From Parasediminibacterium sp051861445 (GTDB taxonomy: Bacteria > Bacteroidota > Bacteroidia > Chitinophagales > Chitinophagaceae): 64,000 nt of DNA. The notes beneath the pieces are model-generated. The model searched no databases, had not been told where the DNA came from, and saw only the letters and a list, made by a program, of their open reading frames with translations. The stretch's first letter is position 1, and every line of letters begins with the position of its first letter. The stretch covers positions 61,479 to 125,478 of the forward strand of contig JBHYCS010000014.1 of the NCBI GenBank assembly GCA_051861445.1, in the 5' to 3' direction. This document shows, one piece after another, positions 15,972 to 25,063 of this stretch. The position numbers and the translations under genes are program-made.

Positions 15972-18900
15972 TTAGAATTTTACGCTTAGGTTTACACCCA
16001 TACTACGTGTTGATGGAATAGCCATGTTTTCGATACCTGGCAATGCAGTTCCACCACTGTAAGACATGTTTTCTGGGTCTACATGCGGTACATTGTCTTT
16101 TAACCATAAGTTACGACCAACAAACGAAAGTGTAGCCATTGTAAACGGTGTTTTCGACAATAGTTTTGCAGGGAAATTGAAGCCAACTTGCAATTCACGT
16201 AGTTTAACAAAAGAAGCATCATACATTACACCTTCAGCAATACCACGACCGCCTGTCCAAGCTGTATGCCACTCTCTAGCAGTTACTTTTCTTGTATTTG
16301 GAACAAATCCAGTACCTGAAACTACAACACCTTGTCCTACTACACCGTTTCCAGGTTTTGTTAAGTCATAACCATCTGCACGTCCTTCAAGTGTTTCCAT
16401 AATTATACCACCTTCTCTACCAACAGTTTGGGTTTCTGAGTATAATTTACCGCCAGAACGGATGTCGAATAAAAAGCTAAAGCTGAAGTTTTTATAAGAA
16501 AATTTATTGCTAATTCCCATTAACCAATCGGGGTTATAATTACCCAATTTAATACGATTGGTTGTACGAATTGGACGACCATTTGCATCAAAAACCATTT
16601 GACCAACAAATTCACCTTTTGCATCATAATATGGTGCAGCAGGATTGGTGTTTTGAACTCTAGCAAAACCAATTCCATACATATCTCCCATTCTTTCACC
16701 TACTCTTGCTTCAATAGTAACACGTCTACTACCCATTACATAATTGGATAATCCATTACTTAATTCAACTACTTTACTTCTATTGGCAGAAAAATTAATA
16801 TCAGTCGTCCAATTAAAATCTTTTGACTTGATACCATTGATGTTTAAAATGGCTTCAATACCGTAGTTTTTAATTAACCCTGCATTGATAACTCTTGAAT
16901 CATAGCCTGATGTAGTAGAAAGAGGAATAGCCAAAATTTGGTTTTTGGTATTACTATGATAATATGTTACATCTAATCCAATTCTATTTTTTAATACTTT
17001 AACTTCTAATCCAACTTCAAAAGCATTACTAATTTCCGGCTTTAGGTTTAAATTACTTAAAACATTGGTTTCGTTATATAGTTGAGCTGCACCAAATGGA
17101 TCGCTTCTATTATAGGTTTGTGTGAAACTATAAGATCTTGTATCGTTACCAACTTGAGCAAAACTACCTCTTACCTTTGCAAAGCTGATTATTTGAGGTA
17201 ATATAATCAAATCGCTAATAACAGCACTTAAAGCAACAGAAGAATAGAAATAAGAATTGTCTTCTTTACCGAAAGCCACTAAATCAGCAGGTAATGTTAA
17301 AGCACTACTCCAATCGTTTCTTCCTGTAAAATCAACAAAAATTTTGTTTTTATATGATACGCCAGCTGAACCATATAAACTATTAATTCTTTTCCCAACA
17401 TTGCTTTGTTCTACTACTAAAGCAATTCTACTGTTATTCAGGCTATAGATATTTGGTAAATTTAATTGTCCAGCAACATCTTCAATACTTCTTGATGTTT
17501 GACGCATCTGATTGCCCCCAAAATTTCCTGAGAAGGTAAAATCTTTATTGATACTTTTATTCGCAGCTAATAAGAAATCAGTATTTCTTTCTTCATTCAC
17601 CAATTTTACTTCTCTATATTCTCCAAAAGGAAAACGCTGTGTACTAAATGCTCTACGATATTCTCTTCTTTCATTACTCCAATCGGTAGCAGTACGTACC
17701 TGTAAATTTAACCATTCTGTAAAGTCATATTTCAATGCAATATTGCCAATTAAACGATCATAATATTGACCATTGGTATTTTGCATGACAGTTAAATATG
17801 GATTGTCATGGTAATTGTAATTCCAACTAAATTGGCGTTTACCCTCTTCACCAGGCATCCACAAACGTTTCATATCACTTACTTTAACAGACGCAGGCAA
17901 CCAACAATTAAACAAGTACATGATATTTTCAGTACCATAACTGATAGATGGTCTATTTCCACTTTTACTATTAATGTAGCTTACAAAAGAACGGACTGAT
18001 AGTTTTTTATTGAAATTATAACTGCTAGAAATAGAAATAGTATTTCTATTTAAATCTGTATTAGGTACAATTCCTTTTTGATTTAAATTGGTATAACTTA
18101 ATCTAAAATCTCCTTTTTCATTTGCCCCAACCAATGCTACATTGTTGGTAATGGTTGTACCCGTTTGTAAAAAGTTTTTTAAATTATCAACATCGGGCAA
18201 CCAAGGAGTTGCAGTGATTACACTACCTGCTGGGGCGTTTAAATCGCCACCTAAAAATGGGATTACCTGACCATTTAATGTACGAGGTGAATTAAATTGC
18301 GGATAACTTTGTCCACCAAACGCAGGACCCCATCCTTCATCGGTACCGTCTGTTAATCCACCACCACCACCATTGCTGAACGCAAAAAGGCCACCATTAC
18401 CATTTCCTTGACCATATTTTTTTTGATATTCTGGTAATTTTAAGGCGTTTTCTAATGTAATGTTTGAATTAACTTCTACACCAATTCCTTTTTTTGCAGC
18501 TTTACCAGCTTTTGATTTTATTAAAATAACGCCATTAGCAGCTCTTGAACCATATAAAGCAGCAGCAGCAGGACCTTTTAAAACAGAAATACTTTCAATA
18601 TCATCTGGATTAATAAAACCTGCACCATTGCCAAAGTCTACTTCTAAATTACCTCTTCCAGAACCGCCAGCAATTCCATTGCTAACAGGTACACCATCAA
18701 TTACATATAATGGTTGGTTATTATTTAATTCTACAGATCTTTCTCCACGAATTGTAACTCTTGCAGAACCACCAATACCAGAATTGCTACCAACAACGGT
18801 AACACCAGCAACTTTACCTGCTAATTGATTTACAACATTGGTTTCTCTAGCTGTGGTTAATTGGTCGCCTTTAACTTCTTGTAATGCGTATCCTAATTTC

Positions 18901-19265
18901 TTTTTATCTTTTTTAATACCCAAAGCTGTTACTACAACATCATCGAGTTGTTTAGAACTTGGATTTAAACTAATAGAAAAGTTTGTAGCATCTACAACTA
19001 CAATTTTTGCTTCATAGCCTGCACCTAAAATAGATAGTTTATCACCCTTTTTGGCATTAATCGAAAAATTACCATCAATATCGGTTGTTGTACCTACATT
19101 GGTTTTTTGTAGCATTACACTTAACCCATCTATTGGTTTTTGTGTAATAGCATCTACAATTTTTCCTTTTACCTGCATTATTTGTGCTTGTAAAAAAGAA
19201 GCAGAACTGATTAAGACGAGCGTCATTAATACAATTCTAAGTACATTGTGTTTTAGTTGCTTCAT
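15972..19265 (-). CDS. SusC/RagA family TonB-linked outer-membrane transporter
   Basis: A 1097-residue SusC-type receptor. Signal peptide to about residue 27 (ending LQAQ), a carboxypeptidase D regulatory-like domain (about 32-105), a TonB box and plug (about 110-230) with RVTIRGERSVELNN and PLYVIDGVPVSNG, then a 22-strand barrel ending SVKF. I start at the ATG at 19263-19265; a TTG two codons earlier is possible but less likely. It is paired with SusD and is the first structural gene of the locus, downstream of a XRE-cupin regulator. SusC proteins form lidded importers for ligands too large for porins. Here phosphonolipids, phosphonoglycans or their breakdown products are candidate cargo. 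Confidence 0.92.
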   Translation of the reverse strand: MKQLKHNVLRIVLMTLVLISSASFLQAQIMQVKGKIVDAITQKPIDGLSVMLQKTNVGTTTDIDGNFSINAKKGDKLSILGAGYEAKIVVVDATNFSISLNPSSKQLDDVVVTALGIKKDKKKLGYALQEVKGDQLTTARETNVVNQLAGKVAGVTVVGSNSGIGGSARVTIRGERSVELNNNQPLYVIDGVPVSNGIAGGSGRGNLEVDFGNGAGFINPDDIESISVLKGPAAAALYGSRAANGVILIKSKAGKAAKKGIGVEVNSNITLENALKLPEYQKKYGQGNGNGGLFAFSNGGGGGLTDGTDEGWGPAFGGQSYPQFNSPRTLNGQVIPFLGGDLNAPAGSVITATPWLPDVDNLKNFLQTGTTITNNVALVGANEKGDFRLSYTNLNQKGIVPNTDLNRNTISISSSYNFNKKLSVRSFVSYINSKSGNRPSISYGTENIMYLFNCWLPASVKVSDMKRLWMPGEEGKRQFSWNYNYHDNPYLTVMQNTNGQYYDRLIGNIALKYDFTEWLNLQVRTATDWSNERREYRRAFSTQRFPFGEYREVKLVNEERNTDFLLAANKSINKDFTFSGNFGGNQMRQTSRSIEDVAGQLNLPNIYSLNNSRIALVVEQSNVGKRINSLYGSAGVSYKNKIFVDFTGRNDWSSALTLPADLVAFGKEDNSYFYSSVALSAVISDLIILPQIISFAKVRGSFAQVGNDTRSYSFTQTYNRSDPFGAAQLYNETNVLSNLNLKPEISNAFEVGLEVKVLKNRIGLDVTYYHSNTKNQILAIPLSTTSGYDSRVINAGLIKNYGIEAILNINGIKSKDFNWTTDINFSANRSKVVELSNGLSNYVMGSRRVTIEARVGERMGDMYGIGFARVQNTNPAAPYYDAKGEFVGQMVFDANGRPIRTTNRIKLGNYNPDWLMGISNKFSYKNFSFSFLFDIRSGGKLYSETQTVGREGGIIMETLEGRADGYDLTKPGNGVVGQGVVVSGTGFVPNTRKVTAREWHTAWTGGRGIAEGVMYDASFVKLRELQVGFNFPAKLLSKTPFTMATLSFVGRNLWLKDNVPHVDPENMSYSGGTALPGIENMAIPSTRSMGVNLSVKF

Positions 19266-19353
19266 AAACAATTTTAGTTTTATGCAGCAAACCTAAAAGC
19301 CCAATGTTATGGAATAGTTGGCATAAAGTTAAGTCATAGTAAACAAATTGTTA

Positions 19354-19361
19354 CAAAAATA
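19354..19361 (-). promoter_or_regulatory. Candidate -7 element for susC
   Basis: On the minus strand the bases read TATTTTTG, matching the Bacteroidota -7 consensus TAnnTTTG, about 90 bases before the SusC start. No good TTTG is seen at the expected -33 position, so the promoter would need help from an activator, possibly the XRE-cupin protein encoded just upstream. Confidence 0.35.
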
Positions 19362-19409
19362 AACTATAGTATACCAATATTAAACTTTTGTAAAAAAATT
19401 GTTAATACT

Positions 19410-19988
19410 CTAGACTTTATTATTAAATAAATAAACAACCAACAAAACGGCATCTTCTTCACCAATATTTTTAGGATTATGCAATTCTGTTGCATCAAAA
19501 AATAGCGAATCGCCAACTTCCATTAAAAAAGTTTCTTGTCCAATGGTATATTCAACTTTTCCTTGTAGCAATAATTTAAATTCATAAGCATCTGTACTTA
19601 CAAATGGTCTTGTAGCATTTGGAGAGATAGTTAATACAACAAAATCTAAATGTTGATTATTAATAGTAGTAGATAGCAATCTTTGATATTGAAAACCAAT
19701 TGCATTTTCTTTTTCAAAAAAATGATTTTGTATTTTTTTCTTAAAAATTACTTTGCTTTCTTGTGGTTGTAAATTGATATCCTTAAAAAAATCATTGAAA
19801 TCTATTTGCAAAGCCTTCATTAAATTAATGAAAACGGTTAAAGAAGGAATGGTTCTATTATTTTCTACTTGACTTAACATTCCTTTCGAAATTCCTGCAT
19901 CGTCGGCTAATTCTTGAAGGGTAATATTTTTATCTTTTCGAATATCTTTTAACCGATTACTTATTTGAATGATGATATCTTCCTGCAT
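19410..19988 (-). CDS. XRE-type helix-turn-helix / cupin transcriptional regulator
   Basis: A 192-residue regulator. An XRE/Cro helix-turn-helix spans about residues 8-62 (LQELADDAGISKGMLSQVEN), and a cupin beta-barrel of the small-ligand type spans about 105-190 (YEFKLLLQGKVEY, VGDSLFFDATELHNP). Such proteins typically sense a metabolite through the cupin and control an adjacent operon. It lies 144 bases upstream of susC in the same direction, at the head of the phosphonate locus, and is the natural candidate for local control. Whether it represses or activates cannot be told. The AT-rich gap to susC holds no clear terminator. Confidence 0.85.
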   Translation of the reverse strand: MQEDIIIQISNRLKDIRKDKNITLQELADDAGISKGMLSQVENNRTIPSLTVFINLMKALQIDFNDFFKDINLQPQESKVIFKKKIQNHFFEKENAIGFQYQRLLSTTINNQHLDFVVLTISPNATRPFVSTDAYEFKLLLQGKVEYTIGQETFLMEVGDSLFFDATELHNPKNIGEEDAVLLVVYLFNNKV

Positions 19989-20021
19989 ACAATTTGTAAG
20001 AATAGTATTTAAAAAGTATGT

Positions 20022-20504
20022 TTAATTCAACTGCCCAATAGCAACTGTAAGTACCGTTGCAAAACTTACCCATAATAAATAAGGTATCAATAATAAGGCA
20101 GCTTTTTTTTGTAATGGGTAAAAAAGAAAAATGGTGTAAAGAATAGAAAACCACAATACAACAATTTCAATGATTGCTCCAAATAAGGCATGACATTTGA
20201 AAAATACAAACGACCAACCTGCATTCAATAAAAGCTGTATGCCAAATACAAGCATGGCTTTTTTCTGTTGAGCCGATGAAGGTAAACGCCAAATTAAGTA
20301 AAAACTGTAGCCCATCATGGCATATAAAGTAGTCCAAACAGGGCCAAATAAACCATTAGGTGGATTAAACGATGGTTTTACCAAAGAAGCATACCATGTT
20401 GGAATTTCTGAAAAAGTAAAAAATCCGCCTAAAGCACCTACTGTAAGTGTAGCTGTTAAAGAAACAATGAACTTTAAATTATTATTATAAACTGTGTTTT
20501 CCAT
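20022..20504 (-). CDS. TspO/MBR family protein
   Basis: A 160-residue membrane protein with five hydrophobic segments, matching the five-helix TspO (tryptophan-rich sensory protein) fold. Signature stretches are PTWYASLVKPSFNPPNGLFGPVWTTLY and the fourth-helix NAGWSFVFF. Family members bind porphyrins and other hydrophobic ligands. The ATG at 20502-20504 is chosen over a TTG 18 bases upstream. Either way the start overlaps the end of the DUF3810 gene, so the two are translationally linked. The gene ends 33 bases before the XRE-cupin regulator gene, so readthrough from the opposite end of that locus is not expected. Confidence 0.88.
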   Translation of the reverse strand: MENTVYNNNLKFIVSLTATLTVGALGGFFTFSEIPTWYASLVKPSFNPPNGLFGPVWTTLYAMMGYSFYLIWRLPSSAQQKKAMLVFGIQLLLNAGWSFVFFKCHALFGAIIEIVVLWFSILYTIFLFYPLQKKAALLLIPYLLWVSFATVLTVAIGQLN

Positions 20505-21597
20505 ATTTTTTTGTGTATGCAATTACCCAAGCTGTTACTTCATTATAGCTATCAATACCACTTTGTTGAGCATTCGCTTTTAGGTATTGATGGTACATGT
20601 TTTTCATTACGGGTTCAATATAGCTTTGTTTTCCTAATAAATAATTTCGATATATACGTTTATCTCTTTTTACCAACGGATGTAAAGTTTTTAAGTTTAA
20701 AACTGCAGCCCAAAAATCTGTTTCTAAAAGTTCATTGTTTGCGATTGAAAATAATTCAAACAGTGCAGAATATCGCAACCATTTATTTGAAGATTGAGAA
20801 CAAACTAAATAACTTACAAAGTTAGCCTCACTTTCACTTGCATAACCCAATTGATGAGCCATTTCATGAGCAGCCACAAATGGAATAACAAATTCTGGTA
20901 AATCTGTATTTATTTGAGCTTCTCCAGTAAATGGATTAAAATAACCTGCATAGCCTGCATTACTCACTACTTCTGTAAGCAAAGAAGATTTTACTGAAGG
21001 AATTTTGTATGAAAAAAAAGGAATTTTTGTAGATATTGCCTGATAAGCATCTTCACACATCGAAAAAGATTGCTCATGTGTTGGATAAGAAATTAAACTA
21101 TCGCCTAAAGCCAAACGAGCAGCATTAATAGCTTCTAACAAATCGCAAGTAAGATTTTGCAAATCGCTGGTTGTATAGGTTTCGTTAGATTGAATATTTA
21201 ATTGTGTAGCAATTCCTTCCCTTCTATAATTTAATCCCCACAAAAAATTGAAAACGATGTAGACAATGCATAAAAAATTCAAAAAACTAAAAATGGCTTG
21301 CAGACATATTTGCCAATTCAGCTGCTGCTTTCTAAACCTTTTTATGCGTTTGTACAAATAATAAACGAATGATAGAATACAAAATACATATAGCAAATCG
21401 CCTATACTTATTGATAGCCAACCTGTAGAAAATCGTAAAACAAGAGAGATATAAGGATAAATGAGTGTGCTATAATACGTTTCTACCCATTTTGGATGAC
21501 CAGAAAATAATTGAATGAAAGCAATAACACACACATACACTATAAATCGTTGTACATATTTGGGGAAAAACTGCTGCCAATACATTTTTTTATCCAT
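20485..21597 (-). CDS. DUF3810 domain-containing membrane metallopeptidase-like protein
   Basis: A 370-residue Bacteroidota protein. Three hydrophobic segments lie in the first 120 residues, then FLWGLNYRREG and a soluble domain holding HEMAHQLGY (His244-Glu245-x-x-His248) followed by ESEANFVSYL. That is a gluzincin-like HExxH zinc site with a downstream Glu ligand, so peptidase activity is plausible but unproven. The 3' end overlaps the tspO-like gene by 20 bases. It diverges from the YceD promoter. Confidence 0.82.
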   Translation of the reverse strand: MDKKMYWQQFFPKYVQRFIVYVCVIAFIQLFSGHPKWVETYYSTLIYPYISLVLRFSTGWLSISIGDLLYVFCILSFVYYLYKRIKRFRKQQLNWQICLQAIFSFLNFLCIVYIVFNFLWGLNYRREGIATQLNIQSNETYTTSDLQNLTCDLLEAINAARLALGDSLISYPTHEQSFSMCEDAYQAISTKIPFFSYKIPSVKSSLLTEVVSNAGYAGYFNPFTGEAQINTDLPEFVIPFVAAHEMAHQLGYASESEANFVSYLVCSQSSNKWLRYSALFELFSIANNELLETDFWAAVLNLKTLHPLVKRDKRIYRNYLLGKQSYIEPVMKNMYHQYLKANAQQSGIDSYNEVTAWVIAYTKKYGKHSL

Positions 21598-21644
21598 AAT
21601 CTTGCATAATTACGGTAAGAATTACCAAAATACCAATTTTAAAC

Positions 21645-21675
21645 TTTGTCATTCAAAAAGAGTAGCTTACTTTTG
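21645..21675 (+). promoter_or_regulatory. Promoter of the yceD-rpmF-plsX operon
   Basis: TTTG at 21645-21648, a 19-base spacer and TACTTTTG at 21668-21675 match the Bacteroidota housekeeping promoter consensus TTTG-N19-TAnnTTTG exactly. Transcription would start about 15 bases before the YceD start codon at 21696. Confidence 0.75.
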
Positions 21676-21695
21676 CCGACCCTAAAAAAACGGAC

Positions 21696-22238
21696 ATGAG
21701 CAACCGTAGAGAATTTGAAATAGCGTTTGTGGGTTTAAAACTGGGTGTTCATGAATTTGAATATTCGATAAATGATCAGTTCTTTTCAACATACGGTGAG
21801 CAAGATTTTAGAAATTGCCAAGCAAAAGTAAAACTCAGTTTAGATAAGAAAAGTAGTTTTTTTCAATTAAAATTCGATATTGATGGAACTGCTGAGGTAG
21901 ATTGTGATAGATGTAGTAATGCAATTAATAAGGTTTTGTGGGATGAATTTAACATTGTGGTGAAAATGGTTGACAATCCAGATGAAATGAATGAACAGGA
22001 AGAAGATCCTGATATTTATTACATCAGCAGAGGAGAAAGTCATTTAAAAGTAGCAGATTGGATTTATGAATTTGTAAACCTATCTGTTCCTTTTCAGAAA
22101 ATGTGTAGTGAAGCAGAAAAAGGCGGTCCACAATGTAACATTGAGGTGTTAGAAAAGTTAGAGGCGATGGAAAAGTTAGCAAGAAATGAAAGCAACCCAC
22201 AGTGGAAAGGGTTAGATAAGTTTAAAGGATTAGAATAA
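21696..22238 (+). CDS. YceD family protein (DUF177)
   Basis: A 180-residue DUF177/YceD protein. The conserved centre is visible: DGTAEVDCDRC (two Cys) with a LSVPFQKMC..GGPQCN pair further on, likely forming a metal or structural site. In many bacteria yceD precedes rpmF and has been linked to 23S rRNA or ribosome metabolism. Here it is 55 bases upstream of rpmF behind a consensus promoter, so it is cotranscribed with rpmF and plsX. Confidence 0.85.
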   Translation: MSNRREFEIAFVGLKLGVHEFEYSINDQFFSTYGEQDFRNCQAKVKLSLDKKSSFFQLKFDIDGTAEVDCDRCSNAINKVLWDEFNIVVKMVDNPDEMNEQEEDPDIYYISRGESHLKVADWIYEFVNLSVPFQKMCSEAEKGGPQCNIEVLEKLEAMEKLARNESNPQWKGLDKFKGLE

Positions 22239-22293
22239 AATTGGGCAAATTGTTGCCATAAAATAGTTTTTTTGATTTTATAAATTAGAGGTT

Positions 22294-22488
22294 ATGCCAA
22301 ATCCAAAGCGTAGACATTCGCAACAACGTAGTGCTAAAAGAAGAACACATTATGTAGCTCAAGAAGTTACTTTAAGTAAAGATACTACTACTGGTGAGTT
22401 ACATGTTCGCCACCGTGCACATGTAAGTGAAGGAAAATTATTCTATAAAGGCAAATTAGTTGCTGAAAAAGCTCCATTAAAAGCTTAA
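22294..22488 (+). CDS. rpmF: 50S ribosomal protein L32
   Basis: A 64-residue basic protein beginning MPNPKRRHSQQRSAKRRTHY, the classic L32 start. The zinc-ribbon cysteines found in some L32 proteins are absent (the pair region reads TGELHVRHRAH), so this is a Cys-free form. It sits between yceD and plsX, the order widely conserved in bacteria. Confidence 0.95.
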   Translation: MPNPKRRHSQQRSAKRRTHYVAQEVTLSKDTTTGELHVRHRAHVSEGKLFYKGKLVAEKAPLKA

Positions 22489-22518
22489 CTTCTTAGAATA
22501 ATTACTTAGCTTTCGCAC

Positions 22519-23481
22519 ATGAATATTGGTTTAGACATGATGGGTGGAGACTTTGCACCGCTAGAAGCGGTTAAGGCTCTTCAATTATATAGCGAAACAA
22601 GTAATCCGAGCATTCAAATATTTTGTATAGGTGATGAAACGCTTGTAAAACCTCTTTTTGAGGAGTACAATATTTCGTCACCTGATTTTTCTATTGTACA
22701 TGCCTCTGAAGTAATTGGTTACCACGAGCACCCAACAAAATCATTTAAAGAAAAACCAAATAGCTCTATTTCTATTGGTTTTCATTTGTTAGCGTCTGGA
22801 AAAATTGATGCTTTCATCAGTGCTGGAAACACAGGTGCTATGTTGGTTGGTGCTATGTTTAGCATTAAAACGATTGAAGGCGTTTTAAGACCAACGATTA
22901 CTTCCATTGTTCCTCAACTAAAAGGCAATAATAGTTTATTGGTAGATGTTGGACTAAATGCAGATTGCAAACCTGAACATCTGAATCAATTTGCACTTTT
23001 AGGCAGTTTATATGCTGAACATATTTTACAAATTCCTTCTCCAAGAATTGGATTAATGAATATTGGTGAAGAAGAAGGCAAGGGAAACATTTTGTGCCAA
23101 TCTACTTATCCCCTTTTAAAAGAAAATTCCTCTATACAATTTATTGGCAATATTGAAGGACGAGATGTTTTTAAAAACAAAGCAGACGTAATGGTTTGTG
23201 ATGGATTTACTGGCAATATTGTTTTAAAATTGGCTGAAAGTTTTTATGATATTGCAGTTCAAAAGGGATTATCAGAAGACAGCTATTTCAACCGTTTTCA
23301 CTACGAAAATTATGGTGGAACTCCAGTTTTGGGCGTTGCAAAACCTGTAATCATTGGTCATGGTATTAGTACTGCTAAAGCATTCAAAAACATGATTGTT
23401 TTAGCTTCACAAATGGTTGAATCAGATTTATGCGGAAAAATAAAATCTGCTTTTCAATCTATAGATTCACCTTCTTCATAA
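22519..23481 (+). CDS. plsX: Phosphate acyltransferase PlsX
   Basis: A 320-residue protein with the PlsX opening IGLDMMGGDFAP, then ISAGNTGAMLVGA and VMVCDGFTGNIVLKLAES in the second half. PlsX makes acyl-phosphate from acyl-ACP, the first step of phosphatidic acid synthesis in the PlsX/PlsY pathway, acting at the membrane surface. The gene follows rpmF by 30 bases. In many genomes fabH comes next; here a cystathionine beta-synthase gene follows after 133 bases and its own promoter-like element. Confidence 0.95.
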   Translation: MNIGLDMMGGDFAPLEAVKALQLYSETSNPSIQIFCIGDETLVKPLFEEYNISSPDFSIVHASEVIGYHEHPTKSFKEKPNSSISIGFHLLASGKIDAFISAGNTGAMLVGAMFSIKTIEGVLRPTITSIVPQLKGNNSLLVDVGLNADCKPEHLNQFALLGSLYAEHILQIPSPRIGLMNIGEEEGKGNILCQSTYPLLKENSSIQFIGNIEGRDVFKNKADVMVCDGFTGNIVLKLAESFYDIAVQKGLSEDSYFNRFHYENYGGTPVLGVAKPVIIGHGISTAKAFKNMIVLASQMVESDLCGKIKSAFQSIDSPSS

Positions 23482-23585
23482 TAATTGTATTTATTTCTAA
23501 TTCATTTTCTTCTCCCCTATTTTCCATTACCTAGTTATTTCTTAATTCGTTATTCCTACAAGGAGTTTCAGCAAAGGCAAAACAC

Positions 23586-23593
23586 TACATTTG
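23586..23593 (+). promoter_or_regulatory. Candidate -7 element of the cystathionine beta-synthase gene
   Basis: TACATTTG matches TAnnTTTG, 21 bases before the ATG at 23615. No clear TTTG lies 19 bases upstream. Confidence 0.4.
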
Positions 23594-23614
23594 TTTAAAA
23601 TAACAAACACAAGA

Positions 23615-24973
23615 ATGGATATTAAGAATAATATTTTAGAAACTATTGGCAATACACCTTTAATACGTTTAAATAAAGTTGCTAAAGATATTCCTGCATT
23701 GGTTTTGGCCAAGGTAGATTATTTTAATCCAGGTAATTCTATTAAAGATAGAATGGCATTAAAAATGGTAGAAGTTGCTGAACAAGAAGGTAAACTGAAA
23801 CCAGGAGGAACTATTATTGAAGGTACAAGTGGTAATACAGGAATGGGATTGGCCTTAGCTGCTTGTGTAAAAGGGTATAAATGCATATTTGTAACTACCG
23901 ACAAACAAAGCAAAGAGAAAGCAGATATTTTAAAAGCTGTTGGTGCAGAAGTAATTGTTTGCCCTACAAATGTTTTACCAGAAGACCCAAGAAGTTACTA
24001 CAGCGTTGCCAAACGCTTGGGAAAAGAAGTTCCTAATAGCATGTACATGAATCAGTACGATAATTTAGCCAACCGACAAGCCCATTATGAAAGTACAGGA
24101 CCAGAAATTTGGAAACAAACCGATGGAAAAATTACACACTTAGTTTGTACAGCTGGAACAGGTGGAACAATAACTGGAACTGCAAAATATTTAAAAGAAA
24201 AAAATCCAAATATTAAAGTTTGGGCTGTTGATGTGTATGGTTCTTTACTAACTCATTATTTTAAAACTGGAGAAATAGATATGAGTTATGTGCATCCATA
24301 TATTTCTGAAGGTTTTGGTGAAGATTTTGTTCCTGAGAATTACGACATGAGTGTAATAGATGAGTTTGTGCAAGTAACTGATAAAGATGGAGCTGTAATG
24401 GCCAGAAGAATTGCCAAAGAGGAAGGATTATTTTGTGGTTATAGTGCTGGCAGTTGTTTACAAGGATTATTACAATTAAGCGGAACTTTAACAAAAGATG
24501 ATGTGGTGGTTTGTATTTTTCATGATCATGGAAGTAGATATGTGGGTAAAATATACAACGATCAGTGGATGATGGAACGTGGATTTTTAGATGTAAAAAC
24601 ATTTAAAGACATTGTACGTGGAAGAGCAGGACAAAAATTAGTAACCGTTTCTCCTCATAATACTGTTGCAGAAGCTGTAGAACTCATGAAAAAATTTGAT
24701 ATAGAACAAATACCCGTTTTTGATCAACAAGAAATGATTGGTTCTTTAAGCGAAGGTGGATTATTTCAAAAATTATTTAGTAACGCTGCCATCAAAAATG
24801 AAAAAGTGATGAATGTGATGGAACCATCCTATCCTATTGTAGATTTTAGTTCACCAGTTGAAAAATTAGGTAGTTTAATTAATAAAGAAAATGGTGCGGT
24901 TTTGGCAAAAGATGAATCTGGCAATTACCATATTGTTACCAAATACGATGTTATTCAAAGTATGACAAAATAA
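23615..24973 (+). CDS. Cystathionine beta-synthase with C-terminal CBS domain pair
   Basis: A PLP-dependent fold-II enzyme of 452 residues. The PLP lysine is Lys44 in NPGNSIKDR; the substrate and cofactor loops GTSGNTGMGLA, TAGTGGTITG and GYSAGS are all present. The last 115 residues form two CBS motifs (from about 335). The protein condenses serine (or O-acetylserine) with homocysteine or sulfide; the CBS tail favours the cystathionine beta-synthase assignment over cysteine synthase. I start at the ATG at 23615; an upstream in-frame TTG at 23591 overlaps the promoter-like element. It appears monocistronic. Confidence 0.88.
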   Translation: MDIKNNILETIGNTPLIRLNKVAKDIPALVLAKVDYFNPGNSIKDRMALKMVEVAEQEGKLKPGGTIIEGTSGNTGMGLALAACVKGYKCIFVTTDKQSKEKADILKAVGAEVIVCPTNVLPEDPRSYYSVAKRLGKEVPNSMYMNQYDNLANRQAHYESTGPEIWKQTDGKITHLVCTAGTGGTITGTAKYLKEKNPNIKVWAVDVYGSLLTHYFKTGEIDMSYVHPYISEGFGEDFVPENYDMSVIDEFVQVTDKDGAVMARRIAKEEGLFCGYSAGSCLQGLLQLSGTLTKDDVVVCIFHDHGSRYVGKIYNDQWMMERGFLDVKTFKDIVRGRAGQKLVTVSPHNTVAEAVELMKKFDIEQIPVFDQQEMIGSLSEGGLFQKLFSNAAIKNEKVMNVMEPSYPIVDFSSPVEKLGSLINKENGAVLAKDESGNYHIVTKYDVIQSMTK

Positions 24974-25063
24974 GTTTGTAAGGATTAATGAAAAAAATCG
25001 ACTGTATAGTTGAATAATTAATAAAAAACTCAAGTAAATCGTTTTTTCTATCAATATTTCAAC

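Noticed and set aside
3279..19988. C-P lyase (phnGHIJKLM) pathway
   Set aside because: None of the C-P lyase core genes is present; the locus matches the PhnX/PhnZ-type routes instead.
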